Below are positions 41,817-51,098 of a stretch of DNA of 64,000 nucleotides, piece by piece; position 1 is the first letter of the stretch, and the number at the start of each line of letters is the position of its first letter. The position numbers were made by a program, and so were the translations under genes. This stretch comes from Rhodopirellula baltica SH 1 (GTDB lineage Bacteria; Planctomycetota; Planctomycetia; Pirellulales; Pirellulaceae). The stretch covers positions 5,638,001 to 5,702,000 of the forward strand of contig NC_005027.1 of assembly GCF_000196115.1 (NCBI RefSeq), in the 5' to 3' direction. The notes beneath the pieces are model-generated. The model was not told the DNA's origin, did not search any database, and saw nothing but the letters and a program-made list of their open reading frames with translations.

Positions 41817-43868
41817 ATGTCGGTCAATCAACAAACGGTCGAAGAAACCAAAGCGCAGATCCGCGGTTTGGTTAACGAAATTGCAGCTCTCACGAAGAGC
41901 GGTGCCACCGCTTCGGAGTTTTATCCGGAGTTGCTGAGCAAAATCATCACTGCCCTGGCTGCGGCCGGAGGTGCGGTGTGGATGCTGGACGAGGATCAAC
42001 AACTTCGGTTGCAGTATCAAATCAACGCTGAGCCGTCGATTTTGACCGAAGGCACCGAGGATGCCGATCGCCACAACCGTTTGATCCGTCGCGCTGCCGC
42101 CTCGGGCCAATCGTTGCTCGTTCCTCCGTATAGCGGAACGACCGATGGAGACGCAGAAGGCAACCCAACCCGTTACCTGTTGGTTTTGGGGGCCCTTCAA
42201 CACGACGGTCAAAAAGACGGTTTGATCGAGATCTTCCAGCGTCCCGATACCGCTCCCGATACACAGCGTGGCTACCTGCGGTTCTTGCAGCAGATGTGCG
42301 AGTTGGCTGCGGAATGGCTTCGCAGCCAAAAACTTCGCACACTCGGCGATCGTCAAACGCTGTGGCAACAAGCCGACTCGTTCGCGCGTGCCGCTCACGA
42401 ATCATTGGATTTGAAAGAGACCGCCGCGATTGTCGCCAACGAAGGCAGGCGTCTGATCGGGTGCGACCGTGTCAGTGTGGCGATCAAGAAAGGTGGCAAG
42501 TGCAAGGTCGAGGCCATCAGTGGTCAGGACACAATCGAAAACCGCTCGAACATCGTTGCAGCCCTGAATGTGCTGGCCACGCGAGTTGTCGCGGCTGGCG
42601 AACCTCTGTGGCACGATGGATCCACCGAAGACTTGCCGCCGCAAATCGAAGAGGCTCTCGAAGATTACGTCGACCTTTCCTATGGCCGTAATCTTGCAGT
42701 GCTTCCGCTACGGGAGCCACAACGCAAACTCGGCCAGGAAGCTGAGATGGGTGCGGCCGGCGAAGTCGATCGCGATGATGCCCACCGTGGCGAAGTGATC
42801 GGTGCGTTGATCGTCGAGCAAATCGAAACGGATCTCCCGCCTGAAATCTTCCGTCAACGATGCGATTTGGTTTACGAGCACGGCACTCGTGCAATTGCCA
42901 ACTCACAGGCTCACTCGAATCTGTTCTTGATGCCCGTTTGGCGAACGCTTGGACGAGCGACTTGGGTCTTGCGAGCTCGAACACTGCCAAAAACTTTGGG
43001 AGTGATCGGTGCGATCGCCGCTTTGATTTGTGGGTTGATCTTCATCCCGATGGAGTTTGACCTGGAAGCCGACGGAACACTCAAAGCCGAAGCTCGCCGG
43101 GAAGTCTTCGCGGGGATCGATGGCGAAGTCCGTGAAGTGCTGGTCGATCACAACTCCATCGTCCAAGCGGGTGATCCGTTGGTGAAGATGATCAACCCAG
43201 ACATCGGTATCGAGTTGGAAGATCTGCGTGGCCAGATTCGAACGACGATGGCGGAACTGCAACGCATTCGAACTCAGTCCCGCAGTCGGTCGCAATTGAA
43301 AGCAACCGAACGGCGTGCAATTGAATTGGAAGAAGTTGAAGTTCAAACCAAGCTCGAAGCACAACGTGCGAAGCTGAAATTGAAAGAACAGCGTGCTGAA
43401 GACTTGGTCGTGCGTTCGCCAATCGATGGCATTGTTGTTTCGTGGGAAGTCGAAAAGATGCTGCTCAACCGTCCGATCCAAACCGGGCAAGTGTTGATGG
43501 AGATCGCTGATCTATCCAAGCCGATGTATCTCGAAATTGAGATGCCCGAAAAACGCGAAGGTCATCTGGATGAGTTCATCCACGACAACAAAGTTCAGAC
43601 ATTGGACGTCGACTACATCTTGGCATCCAACCCCGACGAACCGTTGCCCGCCAAGTTGCCGGTCGAAAACATCTCGTTGCGAGCGGAAACCAACGAAGAG
43701 CATGGCTCGGTCATCAAGATGCGAGTTCTGCCTGATCTGGAGGCGCTGAAAAAGCTGTCTCCGAGTCCCGGCACCAAGCTGACTGCGGACGTCAAATGTG
43801 GCAAACGAGCTAGCGGCTTTGTGTTGCTGCACGAGGTCTTCGAGTGGGCCTACAAGTTCGCTTTCTGA
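41817..43868 (+). CDS. GAF-domain / HlyD membrane-fusion adaptor protein
   Basis: 683 residues from the ATG at 41817. Residues ~20-160 and ~190-340 look like two GAF-type sensor domains (AAGGAVWMLDEDQQLRLQYQ; IVANEGRRLIGCDRVSVAIKKGG). One membrane helix lies near 393-412 (GVIGAIAALICGLIFIP). The rest is a periplasmic HlyD/membrane-fusion module: EVREVLVDHNSIVQAGDPLVKM (lipoyl half), a coiled coil rich in Glu, Arg and Lys, then VVRSPIDGIVVSWEVEKML and a beta-barrel part. The N-terminal sensor is thus cytoplasmic and the adaptor periplasmic. First of a three-gene set. A sensor-adaptor fusion suggests that cytoplasmic signals adjust an export or envelope machine (inference). Confidence 0.8.
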   Translation: MSVNQQTVEETKAQIRGLVNEIAALTKSGATASEFYPELLSKIITALAAAGGAVWMLDEDQQLRLQYQINAEPSILTEGTEDADRHNRLIRRAAASGQSLLVPPYSGTTDGDAEGNPTRYLLVLGALQHDGQKDGLIEIFQRPDTAPDTQRGYLRFLQQMCELAAEWLRSQKLRTLGDRQTLWQQADSFARAAHESLDLKETAAIVANEGRRLIGCDRVSVAIKKGGKCKVEAISGQDTIENRSNIVAALNVLATRVVAAGEPLWHDGSTEDLPPQIEEALEDYVDLSYGRNLAVLPLREPQRKLGQEAEMGAAGEVDRDDAHRGEVIGALIVEQIETDLPPEIFRQRCDLVYEHGTRAIANSQAHSNLFLMPVWRTLGRATWVLRARTLPKTLGVIGAIAALICGLIFIPMEFDLEADGTLKAEARREVFAGIDGEVREVLVDHNSIVQAGDPLVKMINPDIGIELEDLRGQIRTTMAELQRIRTQSRSRSQLKATERRAIELEEVEVQTKLEAQRAKLKLKEQRAEDLVVRSPIDGIVVSWEVEKMLLNRPIQTGQVLMEIADLSKPMYLEIEMPEKREGHLDEFIHDNKVQTLDVDYILASNPDEPLPAKLPVENISLRAETNEEHGSVIKMRVLPDLEALKKLSPSPGTKLTADVKCGKRASGFVLLHEVFEWAYKFAF

Positions 43869-43931
43869 TTCTCTTCCATGTCTTCTCTTCCGAACCTCTT
43901 CTCCTTGTCCCTCCACCAAGAGATCCCATTG

Positions 43932-44843
43932 ATGAAATCCTGGCGATTGATCGTTGCTGCATTGGCCGGCGTTTGCGTTGCCGCAATCAGCACTGAGCCT
44001 GCCACGGCACAAACTAGCCTGAGGGGTGAGTCCCCGTTGGTCGCGGAGTATTGCCAAGTTCGATACATCCGCAAGGTTGATATTCCCGCCGAGGTGGAAG
44101 GCAAATTGGTTGAGCTGCCCATCGAAGAGGGGATGACCGTCGCCAAAGATGATCTGCTTGCATTGGTGGATGACACCTCCGCTCGATTGGCACTCGAATT
44201 CAAAAAGGCCGAAGAGAAGGAAGCTCAGCTCAATGCGGCGAACGAAGTCAACTTGAAGGACGCTCGCAACAACGAAGAGTTGGCTCGAGCCGAAGCGGAA
44301 TCGTTCCGTGAGCTCTACGAAAAGGGAGCTACGCCTTATTACGAGATGAAGAAGAAGGTGCTCGAAGCCATTCGTGCATTGCTTCGAATCGACTTGGCTG
44401 AGATGCAGAAGAAGATTGCCGAGGCACAGTACATCGCGAAGCGTAGTGAGCGAGAGATCGCCGAGTTCGAACTGGACCGTCGCCGCATCACCGCGTTGTT
44501 TGATGGATACATCGAAATGCGAATCGCACAGCTCGGCGAATGGGTGCAACCTGGTTCGCCAATCGCAACGCTGGTTCAGCTTGACCGAGTACGAGTTGGT
44601 GGCGACATCGACGCATTGGCGTCCAATGGCGCTGTCCATGCCGGTGCCCCGGTTCTGGTTCGTGTTTTCAATACCGCAGACCCCGATCAAAATTTTGAAG
44701 TGCGTGCTCCGCTGGGATTTGTCAGCAGTGAAGTCGATGGTCAAAAACGCTATCGCATTTGGGTCGACGTGGACAATCAAAAGGACAGCAACGGCAATTG
44801 GATGATCAAGCCAGGGATGGAAGCAGAAATCATTTTCCAATGA
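43932..44843 (+). CDS. HlyD-family periplasmic adaptor
   Basis: 303 residues from the ATG at 43932, which follows AAGAG and puts a normal signal peptide first (MKSWRLIVAALAGVCVAAIS, cut near ATAQ). The frame opens at 43878 but that start would bury the signal. RKVDIPAEVEGKLVELPIEEGMTVAKDDLLALVDD is the first lipoyl half, a long coiled coil follows (~residues 75-180), then RITALFDGYIEMRIAQLGEWVQPGSPIATLVQL, the second half. No membrane anchor remains after cleavage. It lies 63 bases after the GAF-HlyD gene and 77 before the M50-HlyD gene. Inferred role: partner adaptor in the same complex. Confidence 0.82.
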   Translation: MKSWRLIVAALAGVCVAAISTEPATAQTSLRGESPLVAEYCQVRYIRKVDIPAEVEGKLVELPIEEGMTVAKDDLLALVDDTSARLALEFKKAEEKEAQLNAANEVNLKDARNNEELARAEAESFRELYEKGATPYYEMKKKVLEAIRALLRIDLAEMQKKIAEAQYIAKRSEREIAEFELDRRRITALFDGYIEMRIAQLGEWVQPGSPIATLVQLDRVRVGGDIDALASNGAVHAGAPVLVRVFNTADPDQNFEVRAPLGFVSSEVDGQKRYRIWVDVDNQKDSNGNWMIKPGMEAEIIFQ

Positions 44844-44920
44844 ATTCCGACGCATTCATCCGTTTCTGATTTCACCCGCTGCTCTTCTCTTCCTTACCTT
44901 CTCATTCGACACCTGGCCCC

Positions 44921-47158
44921 ATGACCACTCTGGCTGAATCACTGGTAAGCAGTTCGTCACGTGCACTGACGGTGCGCCGGCGTCCTGACTTGACCGCCAG
45001 CCGCCACCACTACCAAGGACAAGGGTACTGGGTGGTCAAAGAGCCGGTGGGATTGCAGTACTTTCGTTTTCACGACGAAGAGTATTTCATCCTGAACATG
45101 CTGGATGGGCATGTCAGTTTGCAGCAAATCAAAGACGGTTTTGAGCAACGGTTCGCACCGCAAAAGATCACGTTTGGTGATTTGCAGCAGTTCATCGGAA
45201 TGTTGCACCGCAGCGGTTTGGTGATCAGCAATTCGCCTGGTCAAGGAAAGTCGCTGCGAGAACGCGGGCGGAAGAAAAAGAACAAAGAGTTAATGGGGAA
45301 GATGTCCAACGTCTTCGCCGTCCGTTTTCGCGGGATCGATCCCGAGAAGATTCTCAATCGGATGTTACCGATCTTTGGATGGATCTTCACCGTTCCGGCG
45401 TTGATCTTCTTCGCTGGGTTGCTGTTGGCGGCGTCTTTGCTGCTGGCGACGCAGTACCAAACGGTTTACGCGAAACTACCGACGTTCCATCAGTTCTTTG
45501 CTGCGGATCGTTGGATTATCTTGGCCGCGACGATGGCGATCGTGAAAGTCATTCACGAATTTGGTCACGGTTTGAGTTGTAAAAAATTCGGTGGTGAGTG
45601 TCACGAAATCGGCTTCATGCTGTTGGTGTTCACACCGTGCTTGTACTGCAACGTGTCCGACTCGTGGATGTTGCCCAACAAGTGGAAACGCATTTGGATT
45701 GGTGCCGGCGGGATCTACGTCGAGATGATCCTTGCGTCGATTGCGGCGTTCGTTTGGTTCTTCAGCGAGCCGGGGACGACGATCAATGACTTGTGTTTGA
45801 ACATGATGTTCTTGAACGTCGTCAGCACGATTTTGGTCAACGGGAATCCGTTGCTCCGATTCGACGGCTACTACATCATGATGGATTATTTGGAGATCCC
45901 TAACCTCCGTCAAAAGAGCACGGAAGTCCTCAAGCGTTGGTTCCAAACCACTTGCTTGGGTTTGGAATTGCAGGACGATCCATTCCTGCCCACACGCAAC
46001 CAATTCATGTTTGGAATGTTCACCGTCGCCAGTGTGATTTATCGCTGGGTGGTGGTCTTTTCGATCGTATGGTTTGTGATGCAGGTTCTCGAGCCTTACG
46101 GCTTGCAAGCACTTGGACGGATTTTGGCCGTGATCGGCTTCTCGGGTTTGGTCGCTCAACCCGTCATTCAAACGTGGAAATTCATCCGCACTCCTGGGAG
46201 ATTGTCAAAAGTGAAACGCGGGCCGTTGTTAACTTCGCTCGCCGTGTTGGGCGTGATCATCGCCGCGGTGTGCTACATCCCATTGCCTCACCACATTGAT
46301 GCGGCATTCGAAATTCGTCCCAGTCGCGCCGGGATGGTTTACGCCGGCGTCGTCGGACGAGTGGAGGAAACCGTGCCGGTTGGGACGCTTGTCAGCACCG
46401 GCGACACGATTGCATTGCTGAAGAACCCAGAACTCGAAATTCGTTTGGCTGACCTTCACGGTGAACGCAAACTCGCTCAGGTGCAGCTAGCGAACTTGAA
46501 GTCGCGTCGATTGGACGATGCGTCGGCAAAGATTCAGATCGAAACTCAGGAAGAAATGCTCGACTCGATCGAAGCGTTGCTTGCCAAGACTCAAGAGGAA
46601 CTGGACCGTTTGACCGTGCGAGCCAAACGGGATGGTTTTGTACTTCCTCCACCAGAAAAGAAGGAACAAGATCCTGGTGATGGGCGTCTACCAAGTTGGA
46701 GTGGGACACCGCTTCAAGAACGAAACCGAGGCGCGTTGCTGACAGCGGATGATTTGATCTGTGAGATTGGATCGCCCGAAGCATTCGAAGCTGTGTTGAT
46801 CATCGACCAAGGTGACCGGCAGCTGGTTCGCGAATCGCAAGAGGTGGATCTGAAGCTTGATTCGCGGCGATTGGAAACGTTCCACGGTTCAATCGAAGAG
46901 ATCTCAAAGAAGCCACTCGAAGCCGCCTCGGCTTCGATGTCGAGCCAGACCGGCGGCAGCTTGCAAACCGAGATCGATCCCAAAACCGGACAAATCAAAC
47001 CTCGTAGTGTTTCGTATCAAGCTCGCGTGCCGATCGATGGAATCGAAATGCCATTGCGACCGGGATACCGTGGCGCGGCCAAGGTTCACGTGGACCCCAT
47101 GTCGCTTGGATCACGTTTATGGCGAGTGATCATTAAAACTTTTAACTTTGACTTCTGA
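44921..47158 (+). CDS. PqqD-like / M50 metallopeptidase / HlyD fusion membrane protein
   Basis: 745 residues. Residues ~15-110 resemble a PqqD-type winged-helix (GYWVVKEPVGLQYFRFHDEEYFILNMLDGHVSLQQI). The membrane part has about seven or eight helices from ~150 to ~465 with the M50/site-2 protease motifs His212-Glu-x2-His216 (IHEFGHG) and, later, NPLLRFDGYY, whose Asp315 should be the third zinc ligand. From ~470 a HlyD/lipoyl half (AGMVYAGVVGRVEETVPVGTLVSTGDTI) and coiled coil follow. This matches proteins annotated as putative peptide zinc metalloproteases (YydH-like). Family knowledge: intramembrane cleavage; the substrate here is unknown. No ABC or RND permease is adjacent, so this protein may itself be the inner-membrane part. 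Confidence 0.82.
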   Translation: MTTLAESLVSSSSRALTVRRRPDLTASRHHYQGQGYWVVKEPVGLQYFRFHDEEYFILNMLDGHVSLQQIKDGFEQRFAPQKITFGDLQQFIGMLHRSGLVISNSPGQGKSLRERGRKKKNKELMGKMSNVFAVRFRGIDPEKILNRMLPIFGWIFTVPALIFFAGLLLAASLLLATQYQTVYAKLPTFHQFFAADRWIILAATMAIVKVIHEFGHGLSCKKFGGECHEIGFMLLVFTPCLYCNVSDSWMLPNKWKRIWIGAGGIYVEMILASIAAFVWFFSEPGTTINDLCLNMMFLNVVSTILVNGNPLLRFDGYYIMMDYLEIPNLRQKSTEVLKRWFQTTCLGLELQDDPFLPTRNQFMFGMFTVASVIYRWVVVFSIVWFVMQVLEPYGLQALGRILAVIGFSGLVAQPVIQTWKFIRTPGRLSKVKRGPLLTSLAVLGVIIAAVCYIPLPHHIDAAFEIRPSRAGMVYAGVVGRVEETVPVGTLVSTGDTIALLKNPELEIRLADLHGERKLAQVQLANLKSRRLDDASAKIQIETQEEMLDSIEALLAKTQEELDRLTVRAKRDGFVLPPPEKKEQDPGDGRLPSWSGTPLQERNRGALLTADDLICEIGSPEAFEAVLIIDQGDRQLVRESQEVDLKLDSRRLETFHGSIEEISKKPLEAASASMSSQTGGSLQTEIDPKTGQIKPRSVSYQARVPIDGIEMPLRPGYRGAAKVHVDPMSLGSRLWRVIIKTFNFDF

Positions 47159-47448
47159 GTGAACAAGGAGAAAAGAGAGTCAGGTGTTATTGCCGGAACA
47201 GTCCACCGACCGCTTTGTACAAAAGGTCCTGATACTTTTCTGCCAACCGCTCTTGAGTGAGCTAGGCTTCCACCATCCTTTCCATTTGACGTGGTTTAAC
47301 GTTTGGTTTTTGAAGACAAACCAAAAAAACGGATTCTTGATCCCCGCTAGTCGCTTTCGCGTTGCGACGTTGGGGGGGATCACTACATTGGCCCCAAACA
47401 CGCGAATCTCAACTTACCTGTTTCCCTTTTGATTTTTTGGAGAATTTG

Positions 47449-47838
47449 ATGGCAGACGAAACCAAGACGGCTGAAGCCCCCGCCGCAGAGAAGGCCGCTC
47501 CCGCTGAGAAAGCACAAACTCAAGCTCAGGCCCCAGTTCAAGTTCAGGTTAACGACGACAACGCTGTCGCAACCTACGCGAACTTCTGCCGCGTGACTGG
47601 TTCGCCCGAGGAGTTGATCATCGACTTCGGTCTGAACCCACAGCCGATCGGTGTGCCAAAGGACCCCATCCAAGTCAAGCAACGTATCATCGTGAACTTC
47701 TTCACCGCGAAACGTTTGCTCGCTGCTTTGCAAATGTCGGTTGCCCGTCACGAATCCGTCTTCGGTGTTCTGGAAACGGACATCAACAAACGCGTTCGTC
47801 CAGGCCTGCAACAACAGCAAGCACCTGCGAAGTCGTAA
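47449..47838 (+). CDS. DUF3467 family protein
   Basis: 129 residues from the ATG at 47449, with GGAG 7 bases before it. The first ~40 residues are Ala, Glu, Lys and Gln rich. The domain reads ATYANFCRVTGSPEELIIDFGLNP, then VKQRIIVNFFTAKRLLAALQMSVARHESVFG, as in DUF3467 proteins; the function is not known to me. It follows the M50-HlyD gene by 290 bases and is closed by a strong terminator. It is not clear whether it belongs to that operon. Confidence 0.85.
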   Translation: MADETKTAEAPAAEKAAPAEKAQTQAQAPVQVQVNDDNAVATYANFCRVTGSPEELIIDFGLNPQPIGVPKDPIQVKQRIIVNFFTAKRLLAALQMSVARHESVFGVLETDINKRVRPGLQQQQAPAKS

Positions 47839-47861
47839 TCGACCCGCAAGAATTGAGATTC

Positions 47862-47902
47862 AAAAAGCCATCCCGCCTGTTCTTCAGCGGGGTGGTTTTT
47901 TT
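47862..47902 (+). terminator. Rho-independent terminator after the DUF3467 gene
   Basis: Stem CCATCCCGC / GCGGGGTGG with one G-U pair and a 10-base loop, flanked by five A on the left and seven T on the right, 24 bases after the stop codon. The flanking A/T runs can extend the stem and would also permit termination in the opposite direction. Confidence 0.92.
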
Positions 47903-48044
47903 GTGCGCCAGCGCAGAAGGCGAGCTCTGAGCGTATCGAGTCGAGTCGAGGTGGCAAAAACGGGCCGCATCGCGGAAGATGGCATTGCGTCGCTGGGACG
48001 CGATTCATTCTTGCCCGCCAAATACCCACCGAACGAAAGATCGG

Positions 48045-50987
48045 ATGTCGTCTCTCGCATCCAATTCCAATCCGTCCATCGATCCTGAATCGCTGCTGCC
48101 ACGCTTTGGTCTGAAAGAGTTTCGGCCTGGCCAACGCGATGTCGTCGATGCTTTGGCCGCGGGGACGGATTGTCTTTGCGTGATGCCAACCGGCGGCGGA
48201 AAAAGTCTGTGTTATCAGCTGCCGTCGCTGGCTCGCGAAGGAACCACCATTGTCGTTTCGCCTCTGATTGCGTTGATGAAGGATCAGGTCGACACGCTCC
48301 AGCGGCGAGGCATCCAAGCTCGATTGCTCAACAGCACGCAATCGCCGGGGCAACAAGAATCCGTCATGGAGGAAATGGCCGCGGGGAAGTTGGATCTGAT
48401 TTATGTGGCTCCCGAGCGATTGAGGAACGGTCGCTTCTTGGATGTGGTTCCCAAAGCCAACGTGAGTTTGTTGGCAGTCGATGAAGCACACTGCGTGAGC
48501 GAATGGGGCCACGACTTTCGCCCCGATTATTCGCGTCTCGGACGATTCCGAGATCGCTATTTGGGCGGCGTTCAAACGATCGGATTGACCGCGACGGCAA
48601 CGCCGACGGTTCGCGACGACATTTGCGAGTTGTTGAACCTGAAACAACCTCGCGTGTTCGTGACCGGGTTTGCGAGAACCAATTTGCGGTTCACAGTCAC
48701 GCCATGCAACAACGATGTCGCCAAGCAAAACGCACTGCGTGATTATCTGTCGAAGCAGCCCGGTGCCGGCATCATCTATGGCGCGACACGCAAACGTTGC
48801 GAAGAAATCGCGGAATGGTTGCCGGAAAAGACCGGACGCAAGGTCGGCGTGTACCACGCTGGCATGCATCCGGACGAGCGACGCCGCGTGCAAGAAGCGT
48901 TCATGAAAGGAGACTTGTCCGCAATCGTTGCGACCAACGCGTTTGGGATGGGCATCGACAAATCGGATATCCGGTTTGTGGTGCACTACAACATGCCAGG
49001 TTCGTTGGAGGCGTACTATCAGGAAGCAGGCCGAGCCGGACGCGACGGGGAGATGAGCCAATGTCTTCTGTTGTTCGCTTACTCCGATCGTCAGATCCAA
49101 GAGTTCTTCATCGAGAACCGTTACCCCTCACGGGAAACGGTGAAGAAGGTTTACGAGTACCTGCTCTCGCGTGAGGAAGACCCGATTGAGCTGACATTGG
49201 ATCAGGTGCGGGAAGCGATCGGTGTTCGCGACGGCAGCGAAGCGATCGGGACTTCGGAAACGTTGCTATCCAAGGCAGGTGCTCTTCGACGTTTGGACGC
49301 GAGCGCCAACCAAGCGGTGCTGCGAATTGATAGCGACGTGCCAACACTGCTTGATTTCTTGCCGCGTGAAGCCAAGTTGAAGCGTCAGGTCATGACGGCG
49401 ATCGAGAAGATCGTTGGACCTCGCCGCGGAGAAGACGTCTTTGTTCGATTGAGCTACTTGGCAACACGGGCCGGCGTGGAACGGGTTCAATTGACGCGAA
49501 CGCTGCGGGAACTGACGAAGCTGAAGTCGTTCGATTACATCCCGCCATTTCGAGGGCGTGCCGTTCATATCATGCGGCGGGATGTTCCATTCAATCAGTT
49601 GAAGATTGACTTCGAAGAATTGGCCAGGCGAAAACAAGCCGAGTACGAGAAATTGGATTCTGTGATCCAGTTCGCTCGTTCAACTTCGTGTCGTCAGCAT
49701 GTCATCCTGACTTACTTTGGCGATCCGAATGCGGAAAATTGTGGTCGATGCGACCACTGCGATCCGGCCGGCGATTGTATGCCAAAGGTGGATCCGTCGA
49801 AGCTCGGCTCGAATTTGACGACGGCGAAGACGCTCGGAGAGAGTGGTTCGGTAGGGGCGTTGAGCGAGCAAGCCGGGATCGATATGACCGCACTGACAAC
49901 CGCCATTCGTGTCATCCTCAGCGGAGTCACCCGAACACACGGACGTTTGGGGAAGAACCTGATCGCCCAAATGCTCGCCGGGTCAAAGAACAAAAAGGTG
50001 ACGCAGTTGCGGCTGAGTCGACTGAGTACCTACGGAATGCTGACGGGATTGAAGCAAGGCGAGCTGACCGATGCAATGGATTCGTTATTGACCGTCGGGT
50101 TGTTGGACCAGAAAGAATTGAACGAGCGGCGACCAACCGTGCACATGACGGACCTCGGTCGCCAAGTGATGAATGGACAGGTGCCGTTGCCGCCATCTTT
50201 GCAATTGAAGTTTCCACTTGCGAAGAAGCTGGCCAAGGTCGCCAGCAAGATCGAATCGGGCGATGTCGCCGAGGAAGAGCCCGGTGACATCGAGCCAACC
50301 GTCTCGGCGGTTATGGATGTTCCGCCGAAGCAACCTGAGCGACCATCGCCACAACAGGAAAGTTCTAAAACCGAAGCAAGCGTGGTCGCGGCCGAGCCAT
50401 TGACCTCGGACGATGCCGAGCAGTTGCTCGACCAAGATCTTTCGGACCGGATCAAGCGTTTTCGCCGCAAACGATCGGCGGCGTTAAATGTCGCGCCGCA
50501 CCGGATTCTGTCTGAGTCAACGATCAAACGGGTGATTGAATCCAAGCCTGCCAATGCGACGCAATTGGAAGCGGTGTCAGGAATTTCCAGTGAGTTCATT
50601 GAGGCGTACGGCAGCGATCTACTGGAGTTGATCGCCAATACACTGGCAGAGCACGAGATTGACTGCCCACCAAAATCAGCCACGCCGCCTTCGAACCATT
50701 CGGTGGAACCGAGCGAGCCTGCCGAGTCACCCGCTGTCGATCCGCAACCGAGCCCTGCTGCTGATCGCCCCGATGAAAAGGTCGTTGATCCATCCGCGTG
50801 GCGAAACGAGTACTGGACCTGGAAATTATGCCGGGACGGCTACACGTTGCAGCAAATCTCCGAAATTCGCGGTGAGTCAACGGAAGCGTTGGTCGATCAC
50901 TTGATCGCTGCGGCACGGGCGGGACAGACGATCGATCCCGCTTGGGCCGACACGCCGGCCAACGCAAAGCGATTGAGGAATTTGTAG
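48045..50987 (+). CDS. recQ: ATP-dependent DNA helicase RecQ
   Basis: 980 residues from the ATG at 48045 (22 codons inside the open frame; the upstream part is unlike RecQ). Helicase core: FRPGQRDVVDAL, MPTGGGKSLCYQLP (Walker A), SPLIALMKDQV, VDEAHCVSEWGHDFRPDY (DEAH and the aromatic-rich loop), TATATPTVRDDI, and domain 2 with ATNAFGMGIDKSDIRFVVH and YYQEAGRAGRDG. The RQC zinc site is C-x16-C-x2-C-x2-C (CRQHVILTYFG...CGRCDHC). A winged helix follows. The C-terminal ~350 residues are longer than in E. coli RecQ (about 610 in all) and hold an HRDC-like segment (KRVIESKPANATQLEAVSGIS) and a helix-turn-helix-like end (WTWKLCRDGYTLQQISEIRG). It unwinds DNA 3'-5' in recombination repair. Confidence 0.94.
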   Translation: MSSLASNSNPSIDPESLLPRFGLKEFRPGQRDVVDALAAGTDCLCVMPTGGGKSLCYQLPSLAREGTTIVVSPLIALMKDQVDTLQRRGIQARLLNSTQSPGQQESVMEEMAAGKLDLIYVAPERLRNGRFLDVVPKANVSLLAVDEAHCVSEWGHDFRPDYSRLGRFRDRYLGGVQTIGLTATATPTVRDDICELLNLKQPRVFVTGFARTNLRFTVTPCNNDVAKQNALRDYLSKQPGAGIIYGATRKRCEEIAEWLPEKTGRKVGVYHAGMHPDERRRVQEAFMKGDLSAIVATNAFGMGIDKSDIRFVVHYNMPGSLEAYYQEAGRAGRDGEMSQCLLLFAYSDRQIQEFFIENRYPSRETVKKVYEYLLSREEDPIELTLDQVREAIGVRDGSEAIGTSETLLSKAGALRRLDASANQAVLRIDSDVPTLLDFLPREAKLKRQVMTAIEKIVGPRRGEDVFVRLSYLATRAGVERVQLTRTLRELTKLKSFDYIPPFRGRAVHIMRRDVPFNQLKIDFEELARRKQAEYEKLDSVIQFARSTSCRQHVILTYFGDPNAENCGRCDHCDPAGDCMPKVDPSKLGSNLTTAKTLGESGSVGALSEQAGIDMTALTTAIRVILSGVTRTHGRLGKNLIAQMLAGSKNKKVTQLRLSRLSTYGMLTGLKQGELTDAMDSLLTVGLLDQKELNERRPTVHMTDLGRQVMNGQVPLPPSLQLKFPLAKKLAKVASKIESGDVAEEEPGDIEPTVSAVMDVPPKQPERPSPQQESSKTEASVVAAEPLTSDDAEQLLDQDLSDRIKRFRRKRSAALNVAPHRILSESTIKRVIESKPANATQLEAVSGISSEFIEAYGSDLLELIANTLAEHEIDCPPKSATPPSNHSVEPSEPAESPAVDPQPSPAADRPDEKVVDPSAWRNEYWTWKLCRDGYTLQQISEIRGESTEALVDHLIAAARAGQTIDPAWADTPANAKRLRNL

Positions 50988-51098
50988 TCGTTTCGGTTCG
51001 TCATACATGCACGTGCGACGAGAATCACGGTTGGCGCAGGTGGAGGTGACCGAACGAATCGCAGGTCATCGATTTTGATGGTCGGGTGCGATCAGGGC

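Noticed and set aside
43512-44855. 447-codon minus-strand open frame
   Set aside because: Fully antisense to the HlyD genes, which have clear domains; the translated peptide has no family features.
47320-47375. Possible hairpins after the M50-HlyD gene
   Set aside because: A TTTGGTTT/AAACCAAA pair is AT-only and weak, and the following GC-rich part does not fold into a clear stem with a T-run.
47748-49100. 450-codon minus-strand open frame
   Set aside because: Antisense to the DUF3467 gene and recQ; its peptide is rich in His, Arg and Gln, as expected from the complement of a real gene, and it crosses a strong terminator.
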